Source of the DNA: Candidatus Hydrogenedentota bacterium
Lineage (GTDB): Bacteria > Hydrogenedentota > Hydrogenedentia > Hydrogenedentales > CAILVY01
DNA: 47,393 bases
Reading direction: 5' to 3'
NCBI GenBank assembly: GCA_029565395.1
Contig: JAKQOG010000260.1
Coordinates: 1 to 47,393, forward strand
Every line of letters starts with the position of its first letter. Position 1 is the first letter of the stretch. The translations under genes were made by a program, and so were the position numbers. The notes under the pieces were generated by a model. It worked only from the letters and a program-made list of their open reading frames with translations. It was not told the origin of the DNA and searched no databases. Positions 7,427 to 16,306 of this stretch are shown here, in pieces.

Positions 7427-8854
7427 ATGGAAACGGCAGAGGAAAAACCCAACCGGCGGTTTGGCCGGTGGCTGCTACGCAAGGTGTTCCGCCTTGTGTT
7501 TTTGGCGCTGGTGTTATTGGCAGGCGGTTTCCTGGGGCTGTTCGCGCCGCAACTTTACCATCATTTCTGGCTGTTCCCGAAACAGGCGGAAGCCTGGAAG
7601 GAACTGAACGAGACGCGCATGCCCGTCTCGCTCCAGACGGGTTATACCGAATACCGGGGCGTGATGCACAGCCACTCGCACATCTCGCATGATTCTCTGA
7701 TGGAATTTCCACAAATAGTGGAAGCGCTCCACAAAGCCAAATGTCAGTTCATTTTCTTGACGGATCATGTGGTGCATGGCAAAGCCGATTATTCCCTGGG
7801 ATGGAAAGGGGTGCATGACGGCGTCCTGTTCGTGCAGGGCTATGAAATGGCCGAGGGATTCATGCCATGGGGGCTTCCCGAAGGAACCGTGTTGGACAAC
7901 AACGCGGATAAGCCGGAGCTGGCTAAAGAAATCCGGAGGCTTGGCGGCGTGCTGTGTTTCGGGCATTGCGAGGCAGGGCGCCCGTGGGATATTCCTGAGG
8001 TTGACGGAATGGAAATTTACAACCTCCACACCGATCTCCTGGATGAAATGATGGAAAAACACTCGCGCCCCGAACTGGTGAAAGAGGCGCTGATGAACAT
8101 GTATTCCTACGGCGACCAAACGCTAAGATCCATGTTCGACTGGTGGGTGCTGGCAATGTTGGTGCAGAAATGGGATGAACAGAGCCTCCACCGGAAAATC
8201 ACAGCCATCGCCGCCAATGACTGCCATCAAAACGTCGGCATACATGGCATCTATACCGCAAAGGATACGTTACTGATCCTGGATACAGGCCACGACGACC
8301 CCGAGAAGAAAATAACGGAATTCAACCTGAACCCCATCACCCGATTCCTGCTGAAATCCTGCTTCGGCCCCATCGAGGTAAACAAAGAAGTCTTCCACAT
8401 CGATTTGGACCCCTACGAGCGCTCCGCCCGCTTCGTCAACACCCATTTGCTGGCAAACGAGCTGACAGAACCCGCCTTGCTCGATGCCGTTCGAAAGGGA
8501 CATGCCTTCATCGCCTTCAATATGATCGCGGACGCCACCGGCTTCGCCTTTGCCGCGCAAGGAAACGGCCAGCAAGTGATCATGGGTGACCAGATTGCGC
8601 TTTCACCAGATCTGAAGCTGCTTGCCGAGTCCCCGATACGCTGCCGCTTCACCTTGATCCGAAATGGGAAAAAGGTGGCGGACAAAGAAGGGAAAACCTT
8701 CGAGTACAGTGTCAAAGAGCCGGGAAAATACCGCATTACGGCAGATCTGAGAGTCCCCGGCGAAATTGCGGTCTCCGGCGAGGACTTTTCCACCAATATG
8801 GCGCCTTGGGTGCTGACAAATCCGATCGAGGTGGTTGCCGCGGCGGCGCCATGA
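7427..8854 (+). CDS. Membrane-anchored PHP-domain metal-dependent hydrolase
   Basis: A 475-residue protein with a basic N-terminus and one membrane span at about 22-45. A PHP-type phosphoesterase domain follows: HSHSH at 81-85 with a nearby S-H-D, FLTDH at 110-114, and later His/Cys-rich metal-ligand candidates in CFGHCEAG and ANDCHQNVG. The family hydrolyses phosphate esters with a tri-metal site. The last 100 residues look like a beta-sandwich, probably an accessory domain. It is likely anchored with the catalytic part outside the cytoplasm. ATG 7427 follows CGGAGAA. The gene stands alone and converges on the histidine kinase. The physiological substrate is unknown. Confidence 0.8.
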   Translation: METAEEKPNRRFGRWLLRKVFRLVFLALVLLAGGFLGLFAPQLYHHFWLFPKQAEAWKELNETRMPVSLQTGYTEYRGVMHSHSHISHDSLMEFPQIVEALHKAKCQFIFLTDHVVHGKADYSLGWKGVHDGVLFVQGYEMAEGFMPWGLPEGTVLDNNADKPELAKEIRRLGGVLCFGHCEAGRPWDIPEVDGMEIYNLHTDLLDEMMEKHSRPELVKEALMNMYSYGDQTLRSMFDWWVLAMLVQKWDEQSLHRKITAIAANDCHQNVGIHGIYTAKDTLLILDTGHDDPEKKITEFNLNPITRFLLKSCFGPIEVNKEVFHIDLDPYERSARFVNTHLLANELTEPALLDAVRKGHAFIAFNMIADATGFAFAAQGNGQQVIMGDQIALSPDLKLLAESPIRCRFTLIRNGKKVADKEGKTFEYSVKEPGKYRITADLRVPGEIAVSGEDFSTNMAPWVLTNPIEVVAAAAP

Positions 8855-8941
8855 GGCCGAATGCCCAATATGGTTATCCTCTCAAGAGGTCTTCATCAAG
8901 GCCGGTTCAGGACACCACGAAATGACATCACGCCGGTAAAC

Positions 8942-10990
8942 TCATACAATCGGGGTTTCCACTTCTGCCTGGGGATGATTATAGGCGGATTCCGGCTGCC
9001 GCTTGGGCAAGCGAACGATAAAGCGGGTGTTGGGGCAGTCCGTATCAATCACCAACTCTCCGTGTTGGGCTTCCAATAGACGCGAGGAAACACTCAAGCC
9101 CAGCCCTACTCCCTTCCCCGGCTCTTTGGTGGTGAAAAAGGGATCGAGCACTTTGTCCCGAATCTCCGGCGGCACCCCAGGCCCGCTGTCGGTGACGGCA
9201 AGAGCGATAGTATCCTCTTCATCAAAAACCTCCAAGCGGACCCATTTTTCCGGAAGGTGCTCCACCGCATCGAAGGCGTTATTGAGCAGGTTTACGAGTA
9301 CTTGTGAATATTGCGTTGGCTTGCATTCAATTACACGTGCCGGTGAAATATCCGGTACGGTCAGCGCGATCCCATGCGCGGCAAAACGCGTCTGACATAA
9401 CTCCAGCGTATTGTTTATCAGGCTTTGGAGCGGCGTCAGGGCAAAGGGATCCTGGGTATCGTCCCGGGACAGCATCTTAAGCCCCTGAATGATGCTGGAG
9501 ATCCGGCTGATATGATGGGCGATGGTCTCTGAGACTTTTTTGACCCGATCGCGATCCGGGTACTCCTCATGCAGGAGCGTTTCCAACAGTTCCGTGGCCA
9601 CGGAGATGGTCGCCAGTGGATTATTGATTTCATGCGCAATGCCGCCGGCCATGGTGCCGAGCGCCGCAAGCCGGGATGTTTGAATCATTTTCGCTTGTTG
9701 TTCCGCAATAAGCCGGTCGCTATTGACACGTTCCGTGGCGTCACGGGTGACCCCTTGGATCTCGATCAGGTTGCCCTCGTGATCAAAGATAGGAGTGGAC
9801 ACCACCTCGCTGGGGAACGACGAACCATCCTTCCTCCGGCTGACGACTTCGAAGTAGCTGCTTTCCGTCCCAAAGTATTCCAGCGACCGCCGTTGGGCCA
9901 GCGCTTGAAGCGCCCGTGTACCGCTCTCCTCGTCCATAACAACCCGTATAGACTGGCCAAGCAGTTCTTCCGGATCGTATCCCGCAAGCGCCTTGGCCGC
10001 GGAACTTACAAAGGTAAAGCGCCCCTGAAGATCCATCCGCCAGACAATGTCTCCGGAGTTATCCACCAGGCTGCGGTACCGCGCTTCGCTTTGCTTGAGC
10101 GCGTCATCCGCCTCTTTGTGCTCCGTTACGTCCCGAAGAATACCCACGGCAAACCATTGTCCCCCTATCTGCACCGAGGAGACCGAAAGTGCGATATCAA
10201 TTTCGGCGCCATCTTTTCGAACGGCTTTGAGATCCATGGTTTTTCCCACCACGGGGCCTTCACCGGTAGCATGCCAGTTTTGGAGACCTTTGGTATAAGC
10301 CTTGCGATACCGGGCTGGCGCCAGGATTTCGTGTGCTGGCTTCCCGATAATCTCTTCAGCCTTATACCCCAGGAGCCGTTCGGCCGCAGGATTCCAATAA
10401 TATACGCGCCCTGCATTGTCCATCAGGATTACCGCGTCCAGAGCGGATGTGCCGATCCCCTGAAGCATTGCTTCGCTTTTCCGCAGCGTGTTTTCCACCT
10501 GTTGCCGGTTCGCAATTTCCTGGGACAAACGGGCTTGCTCCTCCATGAGCTGGCGCCGCGATGCGAGCATGTCGATAATTGCATAGATGAAAGCACAAGC
10601 GATTACGGCGAATCCAAGGCCGTTGAAGGCATTTTCCACCGGACGCGAAAGGGCGTTTGCATTGTGCAGGGGGAGATATTCGAGAAGACGGGTATTTCTT
10701 GCCACCCGGATGGATTCGGAAAGCAATAACAACCCAAGCCCGGTAAGAACCAAGGCCACCAATCCATGTTCTTTTCGGACTTGAATGAGCAGGTAGGCCA
10801 GGAAACCCGCCCAGAGGAGAATGCATACAGCTTCCGTTGGATAGGAAAACCATGGGGCTTTGATTCCGAGAGCCCCCAAGATGAAATTGGGCACTACCAG
10901 GACAAGCACAAGCCATCCCATGGGAACCAGCATTAAGCGGCGCAGACGATCAGGATTGACTTGGCGTTGGGCTGTGTTATCTTCTTCCAT
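8942..10990 (-). CDS. Membrane sensor histidine kinase with two PAS domains
   Basis: A 682-residue hybrid-less sensor kinase. Four membrane spans lie near 17-41, 52-71, 76-93 and 122-143. A coiled coil at about 145-175 leads to PAS domain 1 (about 176-290) and PAS domain 2 (about 303-420). The HisKA box has the phospho-accepting H453 in GGIAHEINNPLAT. The HATPase domain follows with an N box (NNAFDAVEHL), G1 (DSGPGVP) and G2 (GVGLGLSVS), so it should be active. No receiver domain is attached, and no response regulator gene adjoins it; the nearest is the HD-GYP regulator 20 kb away. The ATG at 10990 follows GGGAGTGG. It likely autophosphorylates on an intracellular or membrane signal; the ligand is unknown. 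Confidence 0.93.
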   Translation of the reverse strand: MEEDNTAQRQVNPDRLRRLMLVPMGWLVLVLVVPNFILGALGIKAPWFSYPTEAVCILLWAGFLAYLLIQVRKEHGLVALVLTGLGLLLLSESIRVARNTRLLEYLPLHNANALSRPVENAFNGLGFAVIACAFIYAIIDMLASRRQLMEEQARLSQEIANRQQVENTLRKSEAMLQGIGTSALDAVILMDNAGRVYYWNPAAERLLGYKAEEIIGKPAHEILAPARYRKAYTKGLQNWHATGEGPVVGKTMDLKAVRKDGAEIDIALSVSSVQIGGQWFAVGILRDVTEHKEADDALKQSEARYRSLVDNSGDIVWRMDLQGRFTFVSSAAKALAGYDPEELLGQSIRVVMDEESGTRALQALAQRRSLEYFGTESSYFEVVSRRKDGSSFPSEVVSTPIFDHEGNLIEIQGVTRDATERVNSDRLIAEQQAKMIQTSRLAALGTMAGGIAHEINNPLATISVATELLETLLHEEYPDRDRVKKVSETIAHHISRISSIIQGLKMLSRDDTQDPFALTPLQSLINNTLELCQTRFAAHGIALTVPDISPARVIECKPTQYSQVLVNLLNNAFDAVEHLPEKWVRLEVFDEEDTIALAVTDSGPGVPPEIRDKVLDPFFTTKEPGKGVGLGLSVSSRLLEAQHGELVIDTDCPNTRFIVRLPKRQPESAYNHPQAEVETPIV

Positions 10991-11215
10991 TATCCCACTC
11001 CCGAAACAATGGCGGCTAGATCTTTACAGGAGGGAGTATCGCCCCGGATTGTACCTCCACCAATTCTCACGCGCTACCCGCGTTGTCCCGGCCGAACTAT
11101 ACAAAAAATTCCTCCTGCTTCAACCGGTACAATCCCACTGGACAACTATCCAATCCCACACGCCTGTACTATACCTCCCTGCCCGATGAAATTCAAAATG
11201 CCCCTGTATACGGTG

Positions 11216-12421
11216 TCAGGCATTCAACCCTTTAAGATTGGGTTCAAGACGGCGGTTTTCCTTGAGCATTTCGTCCCAGGTTATGCGGGTTTTGTGCAAA
11301 GCGGCCTCGCGGCCAAGGATAGTCGTGAGATTAGCAAGAATGCTGGGTTCCACCGTGAGATTGTTGCAGTCTTGCTTCAAAACAGCCTCATGGAACGCGG
11401 CAATATTCCGCCGGGCGCCCTGATCATACAGATTTTGCACCTCACCGCCTTTCCAACCGGTGCTGTTGCCGAGCATCTGGGCTTTGGCGTTGTAACTGGT
11501 CTCCAGATAGCCCTCTTGGCAATGCGCCACGCAATCGCAATGGAAATCGAAACGATTCTTAAGATGCTCCCCACGATGGTTTACAATCAGACCATCTGCA
11601 AATTCGCAGGTAATGGAATACACATCATGGGAATCGCCATGCGGTTCATTACGCGCCACGCGGGATGCCCCCGTAGCGCTGATGGGGTGTGCGCCCGCCA
11701 GCCACAGCGCCATGTCAATCGCGTGAATGCCAGCGTTCACCAGATAGCCCCCGCCCAGCGCATCATCATTTACCCAAATGAGGTGCTGCAGACGGCTCTC
11801 CACCGTTTCGGTGAGCGGCGGGTCCGAAAAGCTCTCATCGGAATACAGCGAACTGATCATGCCGATCTTTCCGATTTCCCCCCGATGCACGCGATCCACC
11901 CCTTCGATATTGAACGGATCCGTACGTGTCTGAAAATCCACCAGGAACACACGATTGTTCGCTTTCGCACGGTTCGCCGAAGCTTGTACATTCAGGCAGC
12001 CCTGTACGTCGCAGGCCACGGGTTTCGCCATGTACACGTGACACCCTGCTTCAACCGCCGCCGCTACATGATCCGGGAAACAATACGGCGGTGTTTCCAG
12101 AAATACTGCTTCCACGCCGCTCTCCATCAGCCGTTTATACCCCAGCAATCCGCTGAATCGCTTGTTCTCCGCCACATGGAATTTCTCACCGGCGCGATCA
12201 GCCACTTCCGGAAAATAATCGGCCACGGCGACAATGTCATATCCGCCATGATCCACCAGCATCTGCGCGATCATCGTTCCGCGGCCGCCCAACCCGATAA
12301 CACCCGCTTTAATGCGTGTGTTGGCATCGGCGCCCTTGGCTGCCGGGGAGTGTAAAAGGCTGACGGATGCCGCGGCCACACTTCCCAAAAACTGTCTGCG
12401 ATTGAATGGAGTAGGGCTCAT
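11216..12421 (-). CDS. Tat-exported Gfo/Idh/MocA family oxidoreductase
   Basis: A 401-residue NAD(P)-dependent oxidoreductase-like protein. The start NRRQFLGSVAAASVS is a twin-arginine signal, so the protein is folded with cofactor before export. The Rossmann motif GVIGLGGRG is at 40-48. The family EKP motif reads AKP, with the catalytic-position lysine at K133. The C-terminal domain has the usual GGGYLVNAGIHAIDMALWLAG block with H-x-x-D. Family members oxidise or isomerise sugars, sugar alcohols or glycosides; exported members are common in PVC bacteria. ATG 12421 has a strong AGGAGG. It is followed by the histidine kinase 225 bases downstream and preceded by the DUF362 gene 66 bases upstream, so an operon with the latter is possible. 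Confidence 0.9.
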   Translation of the reverse strand: MSPTPFNRRQFLGSVAAASVSLLHSPAAKGADANTRIKAGVIGLGGRGTMIAQMLVDHGGYDIVAVADYFPEVADRAGEKFHVAENKRFSGLLGYKRLMESGVEAVFLETPPYCFPDHVAAAVEAGCHVYMAKPVACDVQGCLNVQASANRAKANNRVFLVDFQTRTDPFNIEGVDRVHRGEIGKIGMISSLYSDESFSDPPLTETVESRLQHLIWVNDDALGGGYLVNAGIHAIDMALWLAGAHPISATGASRVARNEPHGDSHDVYSITCEFADGLIVNHRGEHLKNRFDFHCDCVAHCQEGYLETSYNAKAQMLGNSTGWKGGEVQNLYDQGARRNIAAFHEAVLKQDCNNLTVEPSILANLTTILGREAALHKTRITWDEMLKENRRLEPNLKGLNA

Positions 12422-12487
12422 ACGTTCCTCCTGGCGTCTAAGGAATAACGCTGTCTTTTGTCCGCTGATATAAACCGGAAATCCCGC

Positions 12488-13612
12488 TTATCCCACGAGT
12501 AACATAATGCCGGGGATGAGAACCGCGGTAAATCCTTCCGTGTGTTCGGCGGGTTGCCAGGGCACGCGCAAGTCTTCCATCCGCGCGCCATCGAGTTGAA
12601 TCATGTTTTCCTGAATCTGGCCCAACCCCTGGTTATACGCCATCACTAGATGATCCACCTGCATCACGTCATGACTGGTCACCCGCGCGGCGGTGGCATC
12701 GGCGGCGGCAAGATCCGTGCTTGCCAGCAAGAGCCAGTCGCCCAGCCGGTCCCGCATGTCCACCGTCGTGCCCCACCACCCCGGCATCACATGCGGCCCG
12801 TTGCCCTCGCAGCATATGGAACAATCGATAATGGTGAAGTCGGGTTCAAGCGCCCGGACAATATCCAGGAAACACTGTTCGATCCCGGCATCATGCAACA
12901 GAAACCGCCATTGAATGCCCAGACCATACCGATCCGTCGACGTGACCCCCACGAAATTTTTCATCGAGGCTGTAACCTGCGTCCACCGATGGCTCTTGAC
13001 CACGGGGATCGAAATGACTTTATCCGCGCGGTTAATCAGGCTGGAAATATACACCCGGCCTAATTTCGTGTACGGCGAGGGAATGGGATCCCATGCCGGG
13101 GAATCGGCATTCAAGCACGCTAGCGTGACGATTTGATTCGGATACGCACTCCTCAACCGCTCCGCCTCCGCCGCCATATTCGACTCTCCATCGAGCGTCA
13201 TCACCTTCGTCCAGGAATACGTCTTGGCTTGGCCCGCATCCCCGATGATCACCTCTGCCGCGCCCGCCTTCAGGCATTCCTCCGCCACCGTCGCCACAAT
13301 CTCCGGCTTGGCGCAATCCCCGTCCGCCACCGCGTTGTACTTCACCATCCCCACCGCTCCGAAATTTGGTTTGATAAACACCGTCTCCCAGGGATTGACA
13401 ATCGCCGCAGCCCCCCCGAATTTATCCAGGATCTCCCGTGTCATTTCACGCAACTCCGTCCCCCGCACCGCAGCCACCCGCGCCATCGTGTTTACCGGCG
13501 TTACCGGCGGCGTGGGCAAGGGCGGACAGCCACTCAATGTCTGCGCGGTTCCCGCCGCAAACGCGGCTGTAGCTCCACCCTTCAAAAACTGCCTGCGTGA
13601 AAATGAATGCAT
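12488..13612 (-). CDS. Tat-exported DUF362 lipoprotein
   Basis: A 374-residue DUF362 protein. The N-terminus SRRQFLKGG is a twin-arginine signal, followed by a hydrophobic region and LSGC, a good lipobox, so the mature protein is probably a lipoprotein. The DUF362 core is visible as VFIKPNFG near 80, EVIIGDAG near 120 and PVVKSHRWTQVTASMKNFVG near 210. No 4Fe-4S ferredoxin module, found in some relatives, is present. Biochemical function of the family is not established. The ATG at 13612 follows GGAGGG. It lies upstream of, and on the same strand as, the Tat oxidoreductase with 66 bases between, which suggests joint expression. Confidence 0.85.
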   Translation of the reverse strand: MHSFSRRQFLKGGATAAFAAGTAQTLSGCPPLPTPPVTPVNTMARVAAVRGTELREMTREILDKFGGAAAIVNPWETVFIKPNFGAVGMVKYNAVADGDCAKPEIVATVAEECLKAGAAEVIIGDAGQAKTYSWTKVMTLDGESNMAAEAERLRSAYPNQIVTLACLNADSPAWDPIPSPYTKLGRVYISSLINRADKVISIPVVKSHRWTQVTASMKNFVGVTSTDRYGLGIQWRFLLHDAGIEQCFLDIVRALEPDFTIIDCSICCEGNGPHVMPGWWGTTVDMRDRLGDWLLLASTDLAAADATAARVTSHDVMQVDHLVMAYNQGLGQIQENMIQLDGARMEDLRVPWQPAEHTEGFTAVLIPGIMLLVG

Positions 13613-14133
13613 ACCGACCCTCCAATCTGCAGACTACCTGTGACGAGGTTTCAATAAATAGTGCACCCGCGATCATCGCGGGCAGCATTGCCATTACCGT
13701 CCTGCAAATTATACACAGACGGCAAGGAATTCAGAAACCTTTGGTTATAGAGTGGATACATCGGGATTCTATTCAAATAGCTTCCCTTCGGGGATCTAGT
13801 ATCCGCGGAAATCAGTACAATCCATGCCTGCCGGACTGTAGCCCCTTGGGGACGAAGGCCGGTTATCCTAGTTCTATTTTTTGGCTGCGGCTACGCCGCG
13901 ATAGACTAGGTTATCGAATCCCTTCGGGAGAGCTTTGCCTTTGCTATGCTGTATTAAGCAAAGGGTTGAAGAGTATTTTCAGAGAACCTTGGAACGTCCG
14001 TGATCCCGGAGTTGATTTTGATATTCCCCCTTTTAATCATCCCCGGATGCGCGGGGGAAGGAGTTGGAATTAGTGCGTTTTCGTGGTGTTGGCAAAAATG
14101 AGATACAATGCCGGGGGAAAAGGAAACGGAATC
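13613..14133. other. Hairpin-rich intergenic region without a supported gene
   Basis: This 521-base divergent spacer holds several compact palindromes: TCCC/GGGA at 13783-13794 with a TTCG loop, CCCC/GGGG at 13842-13851, GCGGC/GCCGC at 13887-13899 inside imperfect outer arms (about 13864-13877 and 13901-13914), and TCCC/GGGA at 13919-13929. The only open frames are short and have no family match. The hairpins may be worn palindromic repeats or a transcribed structured RNA. Promoters for the two flanking genes must also lie here, but I cannot fix them. Confidence 0.5.
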
Positions 14134-16179
14134 ATGATCACTTCGTTGTTGTGTGTGTGGATGGCTCTTGCGGGCGTGGGGGACGTTGAGTTAGTGGATT
14201 TCGGGGCGGAGACATTGCCGGAGTTCGTGGTGTTGCATGATGTGCAGTTGGAACGAACGCGGTATAAAGACGGGTATGCGATGAAGGTGGAATTCAAGCC
14301 GGTTGATTGGCCGAATGTTTTCTTTCAGGCGCCGGGGAGCACATGGGACTGGAGCGCCTATGCGGGGGTGGCGGTGTCGCTGCATAATCCCACGGAAACC
14401 GCAGTGCCGGTGGCGATGCGGGTGGATAATGCCGGGGCGGATGGCGCGAATCATTGTAATAACGCCAGCGGCAGCGTTCCACCGGGAGAAGATTTTGCGA
14501 TTGCGATGCGTTTCAAAACCGGTGCGCCGCAAAAGCTGTGGGGTATGCGCGGGGTCCCGTCCAACATCCCTTTGGGACAAGGCCCGGCAATCGATACATC
14601 CAAGATTACCGCTTTTCAGGTGTTTTTACCGCGTCCGCAACAGGAACACACGCTTCTTTTCCTGCGCGCATGGCTGATTCCAAAAGAGGCGGCGGATGAG
14701 GCTGTTATGATGCCGTTTATCGACCGTTTCGGGCAATATAAGCACGCGGAGTGGCCGGGCAAGGTTGAGACGGCGGCGGATCTGCAAAAACGGGCCGAAG
14801 CGGAGCAGAAAACCTTGAAAAAGCACCCCGCGTTGTCCGTGCGGGATGAATATGGCGGCTGGGCGGATGGTCCCGCACTCGAAGCGACCGGCTGGTTCCG
14901 TACGGAGCAGGTCAACAGTAAATGGTGGCTGGTGACCCCCACCGGGCATCTCTTCTTTTCCGTGGGCGTGGATTGCGTCGGACCGGGCGAATACACGTTT
15001 GTGGAAGGGCGCAAGGACTGGTTTGAATGGCTTCCAGGCGATGGCGAGGCGCCATTTGCAAAGCTTTACCGGGAAGTATCCGGCGCGCACAGTCATGCGG
15101 AACCAATCGATGGCAAGGGCCGGACCTTTAGTTTCTACGCGGCCAATTTAATCCGGAAATATGGCGAGGCGTGGTCCGAGCGCTGGCGCGAAACCACCTA
15201 CGCGCGCCTGCGTTCGTGGGGCTTCAACACCATCGCGAATTGGTCGCAGGCGGAGGTGCTGGCGCACAGTCCGATGCCCTATGTGGTTTCGCGCGGCGTG
15301 CAGGGCGTGCGCCCCATCGAAGGCGGGGGCGGGTATTGGGCAAAAATGAAGGATGTATACGATCCGGCGTTCGCCGAGGCGGCGGATAAAACCTTCGCGT
15401 CCGTGAAGGACACCCATGCGAAAAATCCCTTGTGTATTGGGTATTTCGTGGACAATGAACTTGCATGGGAAGAAGTGCGCCGGGGCGCGTTGAACTCGCC
15501 GAAGGATCAGCCGTGCCGAATGGAACTTGTGCGCCAGCTTCAGGAACGGTACAGCACCATAGAAGCATTAAATGCCGCATGGGGCGCCCAGGCGGCGGAG
15601 TGGGATTCCCTCAAAGCACCGGAGAAATTGAACGAAGCCGCCGAGAAGGATCTGGACGCGTTTCTATATACCTTTGCGAAGCGGTATTTCGAGGTGTTGC
15701 AAGCGGCCCGGCAAAAGTATGCTCCGCACCAGTTGTTTCTCGGATGCCGTTTCTCAACCGCCCCCGATCCGGTTATACGCGCCTGTGCGGACGTGGCGGA
15801 CATTGTCAGTTTCAATTTGTATCATCACGCCATTTCGCGGGAAAAATGGTACGGGCCGAACGAACTGCGCAAGCCCATTATTATTGGCGAATTTCATTTC
15901 GGCGCACTGGATCGCGGCATGTTCCACACCGGACTCGTGGCCACCCGTAACCAGGAAGACCGCGCGGAGAGCTATGCGCGCTATGTGCGCAGCGTAGTGG
16001 ATCATCCGGCCTTCATAGGGTGTCATTGGTTTCAATACGTGGATGAACCCACCACCGGCCGCTGGTTCGACGGCGAGAATTACAACATCGGTTTTGTTAA
16101 CGTCACCGACACCCCCTATCCCGAACTGGTGGACGCCGCCCGCAAGGTTCACAGCGAAATTTACACCCGGCGCTATTAG
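14134..16179 (+). CDS. Secreted clan GH-A glycoside hydrolase (beta-agarase/beta-galactosidase-like)
   Basis: A 681-residue exported hydrolase. A short signal peptide (MITSLLCVWMALAGVG) precedes an N-terminal beta-sandwich of about 200 residues, then a TIM-barrel domain. The domain start GWFRTEQVNSKWWLVTPTGH resembles GH50-type agarases. Two conserved acids fit a retaining clan GH-A enzyme: E442 in FVDNELAW (acid/base) and E586 in IIIGEFHFGALDRG (nucleophile). The likely role is hydrolysis of beta-linked galactan or a related polysaccharide in the periplasm or outside the cell. ATG 14134 is chosen because it gives a clean signal peptide and has AGGAAA nine bases before it; earlier in-frame starts (GTG 14083, ATG 14098) add non-signal residues. 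Exact GH family is uncertain. Confidence 0.8.
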   Translation: MITSLLCVWMALAGVGDVELVDFGAETLPEFVVLHDVQLERTRYKDGYAMKVEFKPVDWPNVFFQAPGSTWDWSAYAGVAVSLHNPTETAVPVAMRVDNAGADGANHCNNASGSVPPGEDFAIAMRFKTGAPQKLWGMRGVPSNIPLGQGPAIDTSKITAFQVFLPRPQQEHTLLFLRAWLIPKEAADEAVMMPFIDRFGQYKHAEWPGKVETAADLQKRAEAEQKTLKKHPALSVRDEYGGWADGPALEATGWFRTEQVNSKWWLVTPTGHLFFSVGVDCVGPGEYTFVEGRKDWFEWLPGDGEAPFAKLYREVSGAHSHAEPIDGKGRTFSFYAANLIRKYGEAWSERWRETTYARLRSWGFNTIANWSQAEVLAHSPMPYVVSRGVQGVRPIEGGGGYWAKMKDVYDPAFAEAADKTFASVKDTHAKNPLCIGYFVDNELAWEEVRRGALNSPKDQPCRMELVRQLQERYSTIEALNAAWGAQAAEWDSLKAPEKLNEAAEKDLDAFLYTFAKRYFEVLQAARQKYAPHQLFLGCRFSTAPDPVIRACADVADIVSFNLYHHAISREKWYGPNELRKPIIIGEFHFGALDRGMFHTGLVATRNQEDRAESYARYVRSVVDHPAFIGCHWFQYVDEPTTGRWFDGENYNIGFVNVTDTPYPELVDAARKVHSEIYTRRY

Positions 16180-16194
16180 CTGCGTTAATTATTT

Positions 16195-16224
16195 TTTCTT
16201 TCTTTTCACGAGAAAAGAAAGAAA
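16195..16224. terminator. AT-rich hairpin between convergent genes, possible bidirectional terminator
   Basis: TTTCTTTCTTTTC at 16195-16207 pairs perfectly with 16212-16224 around an ACGA loop. It lies just after the GH-A gene stop and before the 3' end of the opposite-strand CapA fusion. The stem has few G-C pairs, so termination strength is doubtful. Confidence 0.4.
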
Positions 16225-16306
16225 CAAAGAAAAGCGAATATTGTGTGCTCTTGACAGCGATCCTTTTCTAATTCTTTGTCTAACAATTTCATCTGGACAT
16301 TTGGTT

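Noticed and set aside
9569..10729. Long plus-strand frame (386 codons) opposite the histidine kinase
   Set aside because: It lies wholly within the kinase gene on the other strand and has no recognisable domain; it is a by-product of codon bias.
10961..12355. Long plus-strand frame (464 codons) opposite the Tat oxidoreductase
   Set aside because: It is antisense to a clearly recognised gene and rich in His, Arg and Pro, as expected of a shadow frame.
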